Below the pieces are notes generated by a model that saw nothing but the letters and a program-made list of their open reading frames with translations, was not told where the DNA came from and ran no database searches. Positions 45,908 to 57,010 of a stretch of DNA of 64,000 nucleotides are shown piece after piece; positions within the stretch are counted from its first letter, which is position 1, and every line of letters begins with the position of its first letter. The stretch is from assembly GCF_949987535.1 (NCBI RefSeq), contig NC_080073.1:24672116-24736115 (forward strand), given 5' to 3'. The translations under genes were made by a program, and so were the position numbers. The stretch comes from Balaenoptera acutorostrata (taxonomy: Eukaryota > Chordata > Mammalia > Artiodactyla > Balaenopteridae).

Positions 45908-46230
45908 TTTTTTTTTAAGATTTCAGTGGTTTTTTTTTTTTTTTTAAGTTTATTTATTTATTTATTTTTGGCTGTGTTGGGTCTTCGTTTCTGTGCAAGG
46001 GCTTTCTCTAGTTGCGGCAAGCAGGGGCCACTCTTCATCGCGGTGCGCGGGCCTCTCACTATCGCAGCCTCTCTTGTTGCGGAGCACAGGCTCCAGACGC
46101 ACAGGCTCAGTAGCTGTGGCTCACGGGCCCAGTTGCTCCGCAGCACGCGGGATCTTCCCAGACCAGGGCTCGAACCCGTGTCCCCTGCATTGGCAGGTGG
46201 ATTCTCAACCACTGCGCCACCAGGGAAGCC
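45908..46230 (-). mobile_element. CHR-2 SINE, 'ttgaga' subtype
   Basis: Complete, with a long composite T/A tail (two T runs separated by aagatttcagtgg, then tttatttatttattta). Perfect 16 bp target-site duplication catgtcttgaattttt at 45892-45907 and 46231-46246. B box ggttcgagccctgg intact. Confidence 0.97.
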
Positions 46231-46246
46231 CATGTCTTGAATTTTT

Positions 46247-47235
46247 AACCTGTTACACATGACGCATAAAGTGAGCACTCTTATATATTGATTGAGGTGA
46301 CAGAATTGGACATCAGCATGCTTAAACACACCTCTAATGGATAAGGAATAGATAGGAAGGTATTAAATGCATCTGGTCTTGCTAGAAGCTCATGTTGGCA
46401 AAGAAATGCTGATGTTTTTGCTTTGTCTGTAATTTCTTATCTTCGTTTTTCCAAAACTCAACTATGATGTTTCTAAAAATGGTTCACATATTTTCTCCTC
46501 CAATCTTGTTCATTCAGTAGCTTTTAAAAATGGAGGGAAACCTCAGAAGTGTTAATAGAGGTGGATGAATCAACTCACTTTTAAAGGCAGAGACTTGTCA
46601 AAAGGCACAGCTTCAAAGATAAGTTTTCTTAAAACTTTAGAGGACTCTGTAATCCAATGTGCTAAGTGTTGGACTGGAGAAAAACAGATAGAGGGTTTTC
46701 ATTTTTGGTGTCACTAGCCGCCTTGCCTTGAAGGTTGGTTTAAGAAATGTGTCAGGCTGCACATTTTATCCCCCCTCATCCCTTTTTATACTCGGAAAAA
46801 ACCTGAGAGATAGTGATATGAATGCAGAGCACATTTCTGCCACATCAGAGAGAACAGAGATCTATTATATATGTAACATATATGTGTCCATCCATCTTTA
46901 TTGGAAAATGACTGACTAGTTTTAAACTTAATTTCTTCCCTGCCGAAGCTAGGGTGTGGGAGTTCTGTCCCATCTTCTGGGGTCTAGTTACATTAGAACA
47001 GTTTGCTAACCGTTATGAAACCTCAGATTTCCCCCTCTAAGGCCACAGAACCAATAGAGAATTGAGAGAGAGGGTGAGAGCGTGGGAAATTACTCTTTCC
47101 TGCTTGGCTGGATTTCCTCTTCCTTCAGATACCTTGGCAGTTGGTGGGGGAAAAGAGAAAATAAAGACAGTGCTAAATGAGATGAATGCAAGGTCTCTTT
47201 GGAAGCTGTCAGAAAACATGGAATGCTATCTTCTG
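46247..47235. other. Unique stretch
   Basis: No repeat or exon recognised. Confidence 0.5.
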
Positions 47236-47368
47236 TCTGTTCTGTCTCTTTCCTCTCTTTTCTTTCTTTTCTTCTTTTGCCTTCTTCTCTATACCCATCC
47301 TTCAACTTTTCTCTCCTTCTTTCCTCTTTTCTCAATGTACCTTCCTTTTTCTTCCTCTTCCCCCCACG
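47236..47368. repeat. Pyrimidine-rich tract
   Basis: About 130 bp of mostly C and T on the plus strand, not a regular tandem repeat. It accounts for the overlapping long ORFs here (Ser/Phe-rich on one strand, Lys/Arg/Glu-rich on the other). Confidence 0.8.
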
Positions 47369-47527
47369 ACCAGTAACACACTTGCCCATCTTACTGTTTA
47401 CCTAAGCCCTACTTAGAAGAAATCAGTGATTGAATCCTTCTTCTCAAACTCATTTTGAAGAAGATGAAGCTTTTCTGGATTAATGAGAAAAAGGCGTCTC
47501 TCAGCCATTCTCTTTTTCTCCTGCATC

Positions 47528-47610
47528 TATGATACGGCTCTTTCCCCCATCACTGAACACAGTGGTTGCTCTTCGGACCGGATTCGCTCTCTTTCCACGG
47601 GGACGGAGAG
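47528..47610. other. CpG cluster in unique DNA
   Basis: gatacgg, ttcggaccggattcgctc and cacggggacggag give six CpGs in about 80 bp of otherwise CpG-poor DNA. Too short for a CpG island. Confidence 0.5.
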
Positions 47611-47767
47611 CTCTGCCCAGACTCCTCAGTCTTCATTTCAAGTGGCCAGAGGATACTTATCCCAGTGAAAGCTGGCCTTCCTGCTCTCCTGGCCCTCACT
47701 GTCTTCTCTTAATTGACTTAAAAACAAAAGTCTCCATATATAAATGGGATTACTTTTCTTTAAAGGT

Positions 47768-47885
47768 GGGACTTCCCTGGTTGTCCAGTGGTTAAGGCTC
47801 CGAGCTGCCACTGCAGGGGGTGCGGGTGTGATCCCTGGTTGGGGAACTAAGATCCCACATGCCGTGTGGCATGGCCAAGGAAAAA
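47768..47885 (+). mobile_element. CHR-1-type SINE
   Basis: gggacttccctggttgtccagtggttaaggctccgagctgccactgcagggggtgcgggt head and gatccctggttggggaactaagatcccacatgcc. The B box is altered (gtgtgatccctgg). Confidence 0.9.
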
Positions 47886-48845
47886 GAGCAATCTTGAAAC
47901 TCCAGTTGGAGAAGGTTTAGTTGTGGGAGAGGCATCAATTTTGTTAGGCTAGTTCTGAAGATTATTTTTTAACTTATAGAAAGTGGGTTGCATTTGTTGG
48001 GTTGATTACTTTGGTAAATAGGTCATATGCAGAACTATGTCCAATTCCATGCTTTTTGATGATGAAATGCTTTAAAGATATATATATACCTCGATGCTCT
48101 ATCAAATGAGGCTTAGCTCTTTGTACCTCTTCAGTTGTATATTCTTCACGCAGTCACAGCCCCAGGTTGGATTGGCATGGTCATAACTTTGGATTTTTAC
48201 AGGCTTTCTAGTTGTCAATATTTTATTGACTTGCTTTCCTCTGATTCAGCTGTCAATGTAGTTTAAAGGCTTTACTGAGAAAGAAACTTGAGAGGGAAGT
48301 TTTGAAACCCACGACTGGCAAAACATCTTTTATCGTTGTGGCGTCATAACTCTCTCTTCTCCAGGGATGCTTTCGCCATCGTGATTGCATATTTTGATTA
48401 TTTACAAAGTGCTTCCATGTGGCATAGCATCAGCCTTGAAGCATATGAGTCATGAAATATTTAATTTGGAAGTGTGAAATGTCAGGTTTAGTTTGAAAGT
48501 TATACGTTAGGAGCCCTGATAATCAGCACCGAAGAAAAGTTTCCTACATCTAAGGTTTGGTCAGACTTTGGGGATAGAAGTTCCTACACTATCTACAGTA
48601 ACTATGGCATGCATATACATTCATGTTTAATCAATGAGCTGTCACCTCCCTAAATTCTTTGCCAAGTCTATAGTTTATCCTGCTGCCATGCTGAGACAGT
48701 GGTTCACTGGAAATGATGAATGAAACCCACAGGTGGTTTTGCTATGGAAATTATGCCTCCCAAAGATGGACTTACGGGACTGGGTTTAAAGCAAATTGAG
48801 CATCCTGAGTATATGCCTTCAGTACATTCCTGTTGAAATGAAAAT
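47886..48845. other. Unique stretch
   Basis: No repeat or exon recognised. Confidence 0.5.
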
Positions 48846-48849
48846 AAGA

Positions 48850-49280
48850 TGCAGAAGCTTATTACCGTGGCCAACAAGGCCCTGTGGTGTCTGGCCCCTC
48901 CCTGCTTTTTCACTCCCATCCCATGCTGCCCACCCCCCTTTCCATTCAACTGGAATCAACAGAAAGGCCATGGTGCTGTCAAACTTATTTTGTCTTAGAA
49001 TCTTTGCATTTCCATATCTTCCTTCCTGACTCTCTCCCTTCTTCTCCCATGCCTGGGTCCTCCTCATCTTTTACTCCAGTCAGGGCTATCCCAGGTTCCC
49101 TCCCAACATCCTAAGCTTCCCTCTGCCCTTTTCACTTGGCGGATTCTATTGTAGTGTGTCTGTTTCCCAGCTCATTGAGACAGGGGACCTTGGCTCATTT
49201 TTGACAGTTTTCCCATGTGTAGCATTGTGCTTGGCACCTAGGAGGTGCTTAGTCCACACTAGTTGAATCAGTGAATGGAG
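48850..49280 (+). mobile_element. L2 LINE 3' region
   Basis: ggccaacaaggccctgtggtgtctggcccctccctgc, gaatctttgcatttcc, gacaggggaccttggctcatttttgacagttttcccatgtgtagc, tggcacctaggaggtgcttagtcc. Confidence 0.75.
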
Positions 49281-49294
49281 TTATAAACAGATAG

Positions 49295-49845
49295 GATAGA
49301 GGGGGTCCCTGGAGAAAGAGAACCAGACAAAGCTTTCTTGGCATAAGAGAAGCCATTTTTTGCCTAAACCATTTTGTGATCTGAGCGTGAGCATGGTGCT
49401 TGCCCTTAAACAAATCTCAGTAATTAGCGACCTTAAGGGAAGTGAGGGAATGCAGGAACAAAGGAAGAGTACTCAAGAAACAGTGGTCCAGGATGGTAAC
49501 TTTATGCTGAGACCCCAGACTGGTTGGAATGTAAGGCATGATGATGGTGACTTTTTTGACCCTCGTGACTTCAGTCAATTAAAGCTTGGACTCTGTCAAC
49601 CTTTGCCCCAATTCTATGCTGAATTCTCTCCTGCCCAAGCCCCTTCATGAATGTGCCTGTACCCTTAGCTTAAAACTTTCCCAGTTTTGATGTTTGGGAA
49701 GACACTGCTCTGGGAAAGATCCCCAGTGTTCTCCTTACTTGCTGCAAGTAATAAATCCTTCCTTCTCCCGATCTTTGGCTTGGTGACATGTTTTGGCTTG
49801 ATACCAACCAAGAGATGAACCCAGTTTTCAGTAAATTCCAAGAGC
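49295..49845 (+). mobile_element. Probable ERV1-type solo LTR
   Basis: Long LTR-like block with cagtaattagcgacc, catgaatgtgcctgtacccttagcttaaaactttccc, gggaagacactgctctgggaaagatccccagtgttctcc and a polyadenylation signal in gtaataaatccttcc (49748-49762), followed by cgatctttggcttgg. The order matches mammalian class I LTRs. No viral genes flank it; exact ends unresolved. Confidence 0.6.
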
Positions 49846-49948
49846 ACCTCATAGCTGGCCTTGGTCTGCCACTGAATGCTAACTGCTTTGTAAAACTTCA
49901 TAGTGCAGAAAAAATATTCAGTTAAGCTAACACACTCAAAAAAAATTG

Positions 49949-50000
49949 TTAATTACTTAGAATTTAAATTACTTAGAATTAAATTTAAATTACTTAGAAT
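49949..50000. repeat. Three-copy AT-rich tandem repeat
   Basis: The 13-mer aattacttagaat occurs three times with spacing of about 17-21 bp, separated by taa or taaattta. Confidence 0.85.
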
Positions 50001-50099
50001 AACACTTCATTATCCAAATGTAAGCTTAGAAATTATTTTCTCTTACTTCAAATGGACCTTGATTAGCTTGACTTTAACACCATGGAAATGAGAGTTTTT

Positions 50100-50424
50100 T
50101 TTTTTTTAATTTTATTTATTTATTTATTTATTTATTTTTGGCTGTGCTGGGTCTTCGGTTCGTGCGAGGGCTTTCTCTAGTTGCGGCAAGTGGGGGCCAC
50201 TCTTCATCGCGGTGCGGGGACCGCTCTTCATCGCGGTGCGCGGGCCTTTCACTATCGCGGCCCCTCCCGTTGCGGGGCACAGGCTCCAGACGCGCAGGCT
50301 CAGCAGCTGTGGCTCACGGGCCCAGCTGCTCCGTGGCATGTGGGATCTTCCCAGACCAGGGCTCGAACCCGTGTCTCCTGCATTAGCAGGCAGATTCTCA
50401 ACCACTGCGCCACCAGGGAAGCCC
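50100..50424 (-). mobile_element. CHR-2 SINE with internal 24 bp duplication
   Basis: 'ttgaga' subtype, T-rich/taaat tail. Perfect 16 bp target-site duplication ggaaatgagagttttt at 50084-50099 and 50425-50440. The segment ccrctcttcatcgcggtgcg is present twice in tandem (50197-50220, 50221-50244), which other copies here have once. Confidence 0.97.
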
Positions 50425-50440
50425 GGAAATGAGAGTTTTT

Positions 50441-51610
50441 ATAAAATCTCCCGAAATTCTCTGCATCAGTGTCCTACCTAGTATTTGTATGAAAGTAATA
50501 TGAGATGAATTGTGACTGATCCTTCACATCAGCAAAGTTCTCCAAAATTTCAGCCAGGCAGAGCCATTTTTAATTGATTGGGGATTTGGAGTCTGCCACT
50601 TAGGAGTTTGTGTAGCAGTAGAACGCTGTATTTTGAGACAAGAAGGAAAGTAGGGATTAATGGGAAGAGTAGGTAAATATGAGACATACCTCACAGGGCA
50701 CATCTACTGCAGGATGGGATGAGATGGGGTCTAGTGCGTGACTACAACGGAGGAGAAATATTCAGCTCATTAGACAGGTGCATTTCTACACAGGGTGCAT
50801 TTCTACACGCTGATGCTACCTGTGCCAAAAAAAAAAAATCTGAAGAAATGAGTCTTCACAAGGTAAGGCATTCAATTCTCAGAAATTGATGAAAATAAGT
50901 GTTAAAAAGGAAACTGACCTACAATAGCATCCCTAAATTGAAAAACCACTTAAGCCCCATTGACTCTTGTCAGACATGCAAGTTCTTGGTGCCGAGTCAG
51001 ATGGAAAACAACAACAACACATCCAATTCAAAACAATCTGTCTGGACAAAGGTAACTGGAAACAGAGGTCAAGGGCAGGAGGAACCTGGCAAGTGGTAAT
51101 GTCAAACACATCCTGAGGAAGCGTGTGGAGATGAGGGCGTGTGCCACAACCACTCGGACTTGAGCCTCCCACTGGGAGGGATGGGTGGTCATCCCTGGGC
51201 AAAGTGGCTGAGTTGATACCTGGGGCTGGTAGCGTTTGGTAACAGCTGTGTCTAAGAAAATTGGAAAGAGGTGAAGCTTGGAAACAAACTGCAAATGCAC
51301 CGTATTTTCGAAGAATGACAGAGCTCTATTCAAGGATGGGGCTAACTGCTCGCTTTGGTGAACGAAAACATAAAAAGAATGAGGCAGAACACATGGCCGG
51401 CTGGACATGTACAGTGTTGCTCAAGAAGTGGTATTTTCCTATGAGGATTGTTAAGAGAGAACAGTGGATTGGTGACCCCCTTCCTTCTTCCACTCCTCCT
51501 CACACCCTGCCTTGGGAGATCCTTCATTGACTGAGTCACTTCAAAAGCTAAGAAGGGAATAAAGGGCCATTAGGTTGTACCATCTTCCCCCCAAATCCAT
51601 TGAATTCTAG
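50441..51610. other. Unique stretch with an 18 bp direct duplication
   Basis: No transposon recognised. ggtgcatttctacac occurs twice in tandem near 50777-50810. The 126-codon minus-strand ORF at 51028-51408 has no recognisable domain. Confidence 0.5.
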
Positions 51611-51625
51611 GCAAGTGAATTTCTT

Positions 51626-51962
51626 TTTCTTCTTTTTTTAAAATTTATTTATTTTTATTTTTGGCCGCGTTGGATCTGCGTTGCAGTGCGTGAGCTTTCT
51701 CTAGTTACGGTGAGCAGGGGGCTTCTCTTCGACACGGTGCACAGGCTTCTCATTGCGGTGGCTTCTCTTGTTGCGGAGCATGGGCTCTAGGCGCGCGGGC
51801 TTCAGTAGTTGTGGCTTCTGGGCACTAGAGCGCAGGCTTATTAGTTGTGGCGCACGGACTTTGTTGCTCCACGGCATGTGGGATCTTCCCAGACCTCCGC
51901 TCGAACCCGTGTCCCCTGCATTGGCAGGCGGATTCTTAAGCACCGCACCACCTGGGAAGCCC
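51626..51962 (-). mobile_element. CHR-2 SINE, long subtype
   Basis: Minus-strand head gggcttcccaggtggtgcggtgc is mutated in the A box; B box ggttcgagcgg is changed at its end. Long body with two cacaactac-type units. Flanks aagtgaatttctt (51613-51625) and aaggtgaatttctt (51964-51977) are the target-site duplication. Likely transcriptionally dead. Confidence 0.95.
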
Positions 51963-51977
51963 AAAGGTGAATTTCTT

Positions 51978-52262
51978 GATAGCTTTAAGGCTATCAATGT
52001 CTAAGAAATCCCCAGCTAATACTGAAGTTAACAATTCTCAGGTTAATGGGAGAGTGGAGTAGCATTTTATTGACAGTGTTCACTGCCATTTGTGATGTAG
52101 AATTCATTTCGTTGAGGTTCATTTACCCAAGCAAATCTGTCCAGTCACGCCCTCCCTCCCACCTACCTACAGGCATCCCCATCCATGAGGGGGAACGGCT
52201 GTGTAGTCTTTGGTGTCATCTAAACCTGAAAAGAACCTGCCATTCTCTATCGGCATAACCTT
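51978..52262. other. Unique stretch
   Basis: Nothing recognised. Confidence 0.5.
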
Positions 52263-52264
52263 AG

Positions 52265-52450
52265 GAAAGTTTTGCACATTCTGAGTTTGAGATGACTGCA
52301 AGATATCCACATAGTTTCCAAGTGGCAGTTGGCGACATGGGAGAAGCTCAGGAGAAAGGTCCAGCCTGGAAGACTCATTAGCATAGAGATAGTAATTGAA
52401 GCCTTGAGCTCAGATAGAATCACCTAAGGGCAGTACATCTAATGGAATGA
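52265..52450 (-). mobile_element. L2 LINE, internal part, antisense
   Basis: ctgagtttgagatgactgcaagatatccacatag, ggagaagctcaggagaaaggtccagcctgg, ttagcatagagatagtaattgaagcc, gaatcacctaaggg: antisense L2 upstream of its 3' terminus. Confidence 0.7.
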
Positions 52451-53022
52451 GAAAGCGCACCGGGAGTGTATTTAAATTTTCTTGGACCAGCTTTTATTGG
52501 GTCTTTATACTAATCAGTGAGGAAAGTTGTCCAGGGCAGTCTTGCTAGCATTTGAATAGATAATTGACTCACCAGGCTTGGGTCCTCACTTACATCCCGC
52601 TCCTGGGTTCAGTGTATGCGCTCCTGGTGTTCATTACTCTAGTCTAGCTGACTCAGCATTGGAGCAGCTGTTAGATTTGCTCATCTTCTGGTTCAGTGGC
52701 CATACAGCACATACGGCAGCAAAGACTGAAAATCCAGCCACCCTCTGCCCAAACAGGAGGGAAAAACACATCATGCCTTGAAGCCCAAATGAGGCAGATT
52801 GGCAAGTGCAGCGGGGATCTTCTGAACTTGGAGGGTGGCCAGCCTCCATAGGTTCCTCCTCTCAGTGTCTCTGCTCCAGATTTTGCTTGAAAGTATTCTG
52901 TGAAGGCAAGTACCTTCCATCTTCCTTAGCAGGGGGGCAGCCCTGCATCTCAGAGATCTAAAGAAGAAAGTTTCTCACCACCGTATGTAGAACTCAAGCT
53001 TTTAGGAGTGGACATTTTAAAA
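52451..53022. other. Unique stretch
   Basis: No repeat or exon recognised. agcaggggggcag near 52929 resembles a CTCF core but has one extra G. Confidence 0.5.
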
Positions 53023-53024
53023 GG

Positions 53025-53335
53025 GAGCTGCTTATTTATTCATTTCCTTGACTAGCATGCATTAAAGGCCAAGGCGTAGAGATACTCTGTTGCCAATACA
53101 AACAAGGTCTCTGCTTTCAAGGAGTTAAGATTCTGGAAGAGATATACTATAGATAAAATAAATAAAATAATTACAGGTGGTTGAAGTACTGTGACAGAAA
53201 ATAATTGGGTAATCTTCTTCAGCTAGGGATGGCCTCTCCAAAGAGGGGACATTTAAGCTGAGTCCTGAAGGATGCAAAGGGGATAGATTTAGGAGAATCA
53301 AGACCCGTTAAACAATTACACGGGCCAAGCTGGAG
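53025..53335 (-). mobile_element. L2 LINE 3' region, antisense
   Basis: aacaaggtctctgctttcaaggagttaagattctgg, gatggcctctccaaagaggggacatttaagctgagtcctgaaggatgc. Confidence 0.75.
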
Positions 53336-54278
53336 AGGCTTTGGTAACACTAGGAGGTGTATGCCAAGTGTGAGATGTCTCCCGGGAAGCCTACAAATTA
53401 CGCTATGACAAGTGACAGTAGTCACCCCGGGGGCTATGGTGGCATTGAGCTTTCCTTGGTTTCCATTATAATCCTCTTTTCAAAGGCATTGGGTTCAACT
53501 ATGAAAACTTTTTCTGCTCAATGAGTCAATCCAAGAGGTGGTTTGTTGCATGCGTGCACTGATTTTTAAAGAAGCAGGGTAGCAAAAGTCTGCCTGTAAC
53601 TGGGCCGAGGCCTTTGAAATTGACACTTAAAAAATATGTGTATACACATTCTTCTTGACGTTTGGATTTAACGCTGCCATTGTAGGAGACCCATGAACAT
53701 ATGTACGGAATACCGATCAGAAACTTCCCTCAGATTTGTCATCTCCACTACAGCAAATGTTCCATCCAGAGCGCTGAGCCAAGAGGGCAGAGTTCCGTTG
53801 TTTCTACTTGAATTTCCCAAGGGCCACATCCTAGGGAGAGTGGGGGGGGGGCGGGAATGACAGGCATGGCAATATATGTAGGCTTTATTTTTGCATGTGA
53901 TTTGCATAGCACTTGATAAGCTGAAATCTGGCCTCAGAAAATGTTCAAATTAAAAATTTATCACGGCTACCAGTGCAGCCATTTCTTAATATTTCCTTCT
54001 CTGTTTTATTCTTTTGCTCACATTGGCTGTCTGTGATGCATAGATCTTTTTGTTAGAAATGTACAGCTGTGATTCAGAGCATCAGAGAAGGAAAAGGGGA
54101 AAATCTGGGTCTGCCAGAGACCATTTCTTGGCAAATGAAGTTTGTATTCAGGCCTTCAAGCCTAGTCACATCTTTCTCAGTCCTATAGTAAGAGTGCCTT
54201 TATTTGGGGGTCTGTCTTGGAAGCGCAAGGAAGCCATATGTGTGACAGAAAGAAAAAAAAAAAAAGTGAGTCTTGTGT
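53336..54278. other. Unique stretch
   Basis: No repeat recognised. A G10 run lies at 53842-53851. Confidence 0.5.
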
Positions 54279-54279
54279 G

Positions 54280-54470
54280 GAAACCTACTTGGATTCAAGA
54301 TCAGGTTTTGATCTTTGTATTGTGCAATTTTAGATAAGTTACTTTGCCTGTTGGCACCTCAGTTCCTTCGTTTGTAACTGAGGATAAATACAAACTTCCC
54401 AGGGCTATTGTGAAAATGAAACAATATGTATTATGAATGTAGCACTTAGCACAAGGCCAGCAATTCATAT
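54280..54470 (+). mobile_element. MIR SINE
   Basis: agataagttactttgcctgttggcacctcagttccttcgtttg, gaggataaatac, agggctattgtgaaaatgaaacaatatg, gcacttagcac. Confidence 0.75.
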
Positions 54471-55173
54471 TGCTAACTTGTTTATATAAACTGTCCTCCA
54501 GCCATATCGTGGGCATGTTTTTTGTCTCCAAAATTTGATAATGAGCACCATGGTGGCGGCTACCATGCATTGACTAAGTGACATGGGGACCCCATCCCTC
54601 TGTGTTCTCTAGAGCTGGGGAGTGACTGGAGTGCTTTGGTTTTCTGAAGAGCCGTGCACATCTTATCAGTACTCACGTTTGCGCTTAATATTTAATTAAC
54701 ATATGCATTGACTTTGTTAGAAGCAATTAGAGAAACTGCTTCAGGTAAAGAGATTTTGTGAAATTTCTGGAAGTGGGACTGTTAGACACTCAACGTTTTC
54801 AATCCTTCGAGGATTTCTTATAGGTTGTTTTACAGTCATTTTTTATTTTGCTGATTTCTGCTAATTATCAGAACTGTTACCTGAAACAGTCACAGCATTG
54901 GGATGAAATTAGATGTGCTTGTTCCGTTTTATTTGTAAGTAGATCCGGGGCAGTTGTGGAATACGAAGCTTGCTTTTTAAAAATATTTAACACATTAGAC
55001 CCATTTTGTACAACTGTTAGTCAAAACGAGAACCCCCCATTAAAGTGATAGGATAAAATTTGCTGTTTATTATTTAAGAGCTATCTCACCTTATAGGAAT
55101 GATGTTTTTAATTTACAAGCCAAAAGAGTAAAATTGTGCCTAGTTAAAATAATTTTGAAAATCTCACATCTTC
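54471..55173. other. Unique stretch
   Basis: No repeat or exon recognised. Confidence 0.5.
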
Positions 55174-55181
55174 CTTCAGGG

Positions 55182-55369
55182 CAGTAGTTCTCAACCTGGA
55201 GTGTATATCAGAATCTTTTGGAGGGCTTATAAAAGGGCCCAGATTTCTGGGCTTCCACCTTCAGAGTTTTTGATTCAAGAGATCTAGGGTAGGGCCCAAG
55301 ACTTTGAGTTTCTAGCTTGGGGGATGGCGTCTGATGCTGAGTCCAGGGACCATAGTTTGAGAACCACTG
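55182..55369 (+). mobile_element. MER5A (hAT-Charlie)
   Basis: Full-length form with terminal repeats cagtagttctcaa and ttgagaaccactg, and internal ggagggcttataaaagg, ttttgattcaagagatctagggtagggcc. Flanking 8-mers cttcaggg and ctttaggg (7/8) are the expected hAT target-site duplication. Confidence 0.95.
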
Positions 55370-55575
55370 CTTTAGGGAAAATCTATAAGGGGTTATGCAG
55401 GAGAACTTTTCCCCACCTTGTTTCTTTATTACATGTGTTTCAGGGTGGGGTACATTGCTTTTTGCTGAGAATCCAAATGTGTATTTCCATGTGGCTTTTC
55501 ACTGTAATTGTTTCAAATTGGGAAATTGGGTTTATGGTATTTGGTAGGAGGGTAGCAAGATATGAAGCTCATATA

Positions 55576-56074
55576 TGTTGCAGGAAGTGGGGGAGCCCTG
55601 CCAGGGCCCGAGCTCTTGTCTAACACTCGGAAATGAATTGTCCGAGGAGACACACGTACTGACAAAGCAAAAGACTTTATTGGGAAGGGGCACCTGGGTG
55701 GAGAGCAGCAGGGCAAGTGGACCCTGGAGAACTGCTCTGCCAGGTGGCTCGTAGTCACAAGAATGGGGTTAGTTTCTGGGGTGTCTCTGGCCAGTCACCT
55801 TGCTTGGCCCATATTTGGTCTGATTCAGGTCCTTGCTGGTGACGCGCACATCTCTCAGCCAAGGTGGATTGCAGTGCGAGGGATTCTGGGAGGTTGGTAG
55901 GATATACTATGGGCTGGCGTCTCCTCTCTCCTTTGGGCCCCTCCCAGTTCTCCCAGTTAGCTGTTGGCGGCAGCACCATGTTCCTTGTTGGGACGTCCTG
56001 TTGTGAGACAGCTCATGCAAGCAGTTACTATTGTGCCTGGCCAAGGCGGGCAGTTTCAGTCAGTGGTTCCCTAA
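55576..56074 (-). mobile_element. ERV1 (gammaretrovirus-like) solo LTR
   Basis: On the minus strand: unique 5' part, then a polyadenylation signal in ccaataaagtcttttgc (about 55666-55682), then gtgtctcctcggacaattcatttccgagtg and an end in ctgcaaca. This U3-R-U5 order is typical of class I LTRs. Candidate 4 bp duplication tata on both sides (55572-55575; 56075-56078). No internal viral sequence flanks it, so recombination between LTRs probably left this single copy. Confidence 0.8.
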
Positions 56075-56138
56075 TATATAGATATGTTTCCATGGGTGGA
56101 TAAACTGTTGTTTAGATGAAAATAGGCTTTAATCATTT

Positions 56139-56357
56139 TTTTAAAAAATATTTATTTATTTATTTATTTTGCCTGCGGCAGGTCTTAGTTGCGGCACACG
56201 GGATCTTCGTGACGGCATGCAGGATCTTTTAGTTGCGGCATGCCGACTTCTTAGTTGTGGCATGCATGCAGGATCTAGTTCCCCGACCGGGGATCAAACC
56301 CGGGCCCCCTGCACTGGGAGCGCAGAGTCTTACCCACTGGACCACCAGGGAAGTCCC
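56139..56357 (-). mobile_element. CHR-1-type SINE
   Basis: Minus-strand head gggacttccctggtggtccagtgggtaagactctgcgctccc, B box ggtttgatccccggtc, body with repeated gcatgccgcaactaag-like units, and a taaataaata tail. Confidence 0.93.
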
Positions 56358-56374
56358 CACGTTTAATTCTCAGA

Positions 56375-57010
56375 GGGAATTTATTTATTCATTCATTCAA
56401 CACGTATTTATTGGGGACTCCTTATGTACCACATATTGTTCTAAGTGTTCTGGATACTCCCGGAATAAAGAGGATAAAATTCCTTTTCTAATGGGGTTTA
56501 GGTATTAGGTGGGGCATGGGAAGGGGTGGATGGGAGGAAACAGACAATACATAAATCATGTCAAGTAGGAAATGTCCTGAAGCAGAATAAAGCTGGATGG
56601 GATTACAGAAAGCGATGGTGAGGGAGAGCGATTTTACAGGGAGTGAGCCAGGTGGGCCCCTCAGGTAAAGTGAGGGCTGAACCTGCAGGAAGGAAGTAGG
56701 AGGTCTGTGCCTGGGGGTGTTTGGGGGAGGAGGGTGTTTCTGATGGAGGAAGATGCTTCCAGGACGGGGAGTCAGGAGTGTCCTTGTTGTATTTGCGGAA
56801 CAGCAGTTGGAACCCACTGGATGAGAGGGAGGTGGATGTTGAATGGCCATTGGATTTTATTCTGAGTGAGAAGGGGTGTCCCTGCAGGGTTTTGAGAAGT
56901 GCAGTAACAGAATCTGCCTCACCTTGAGAAGGAAGAGCAATCTGGCTGCTTGCGGAGAGTGGAAACCAGGAAAGCATCCTAGGTGATGTAGGATGAGTAA
57001 AGGGTGAGTA
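56375..57010 (-). mobile_element. L2 LINE 3' region, long antisense segment
   Basis: Starts ttcattcattcaacacgtatttattggggactcc and continues through caggtaaagtgagggctgaacctg, ggattttattctgagtgagaagggg, gggttttgagaagtgcagtaac, gcaatctggctgcttgcgg. One of the longest L2 pieces here. The 120- and 148-codon minus-strand ORFs over it are in sense with L2, but this part is 3' of the known coding region. Confidence 0.85.

Noticed and set aside
47062..47416. Several overlapping ORFs up to 104 codons
   Set aside because: Low-complexity Ser/Phe or Lys/Arg/Glu peptides from a pyrimidine tract that lacks stop codons by composition.
52925..52945. Second CTCF-like motif agcaggggggcag
   Set aside because: It has one G too many in the core and lacks the CCA start, so it fits the consensus poorly.
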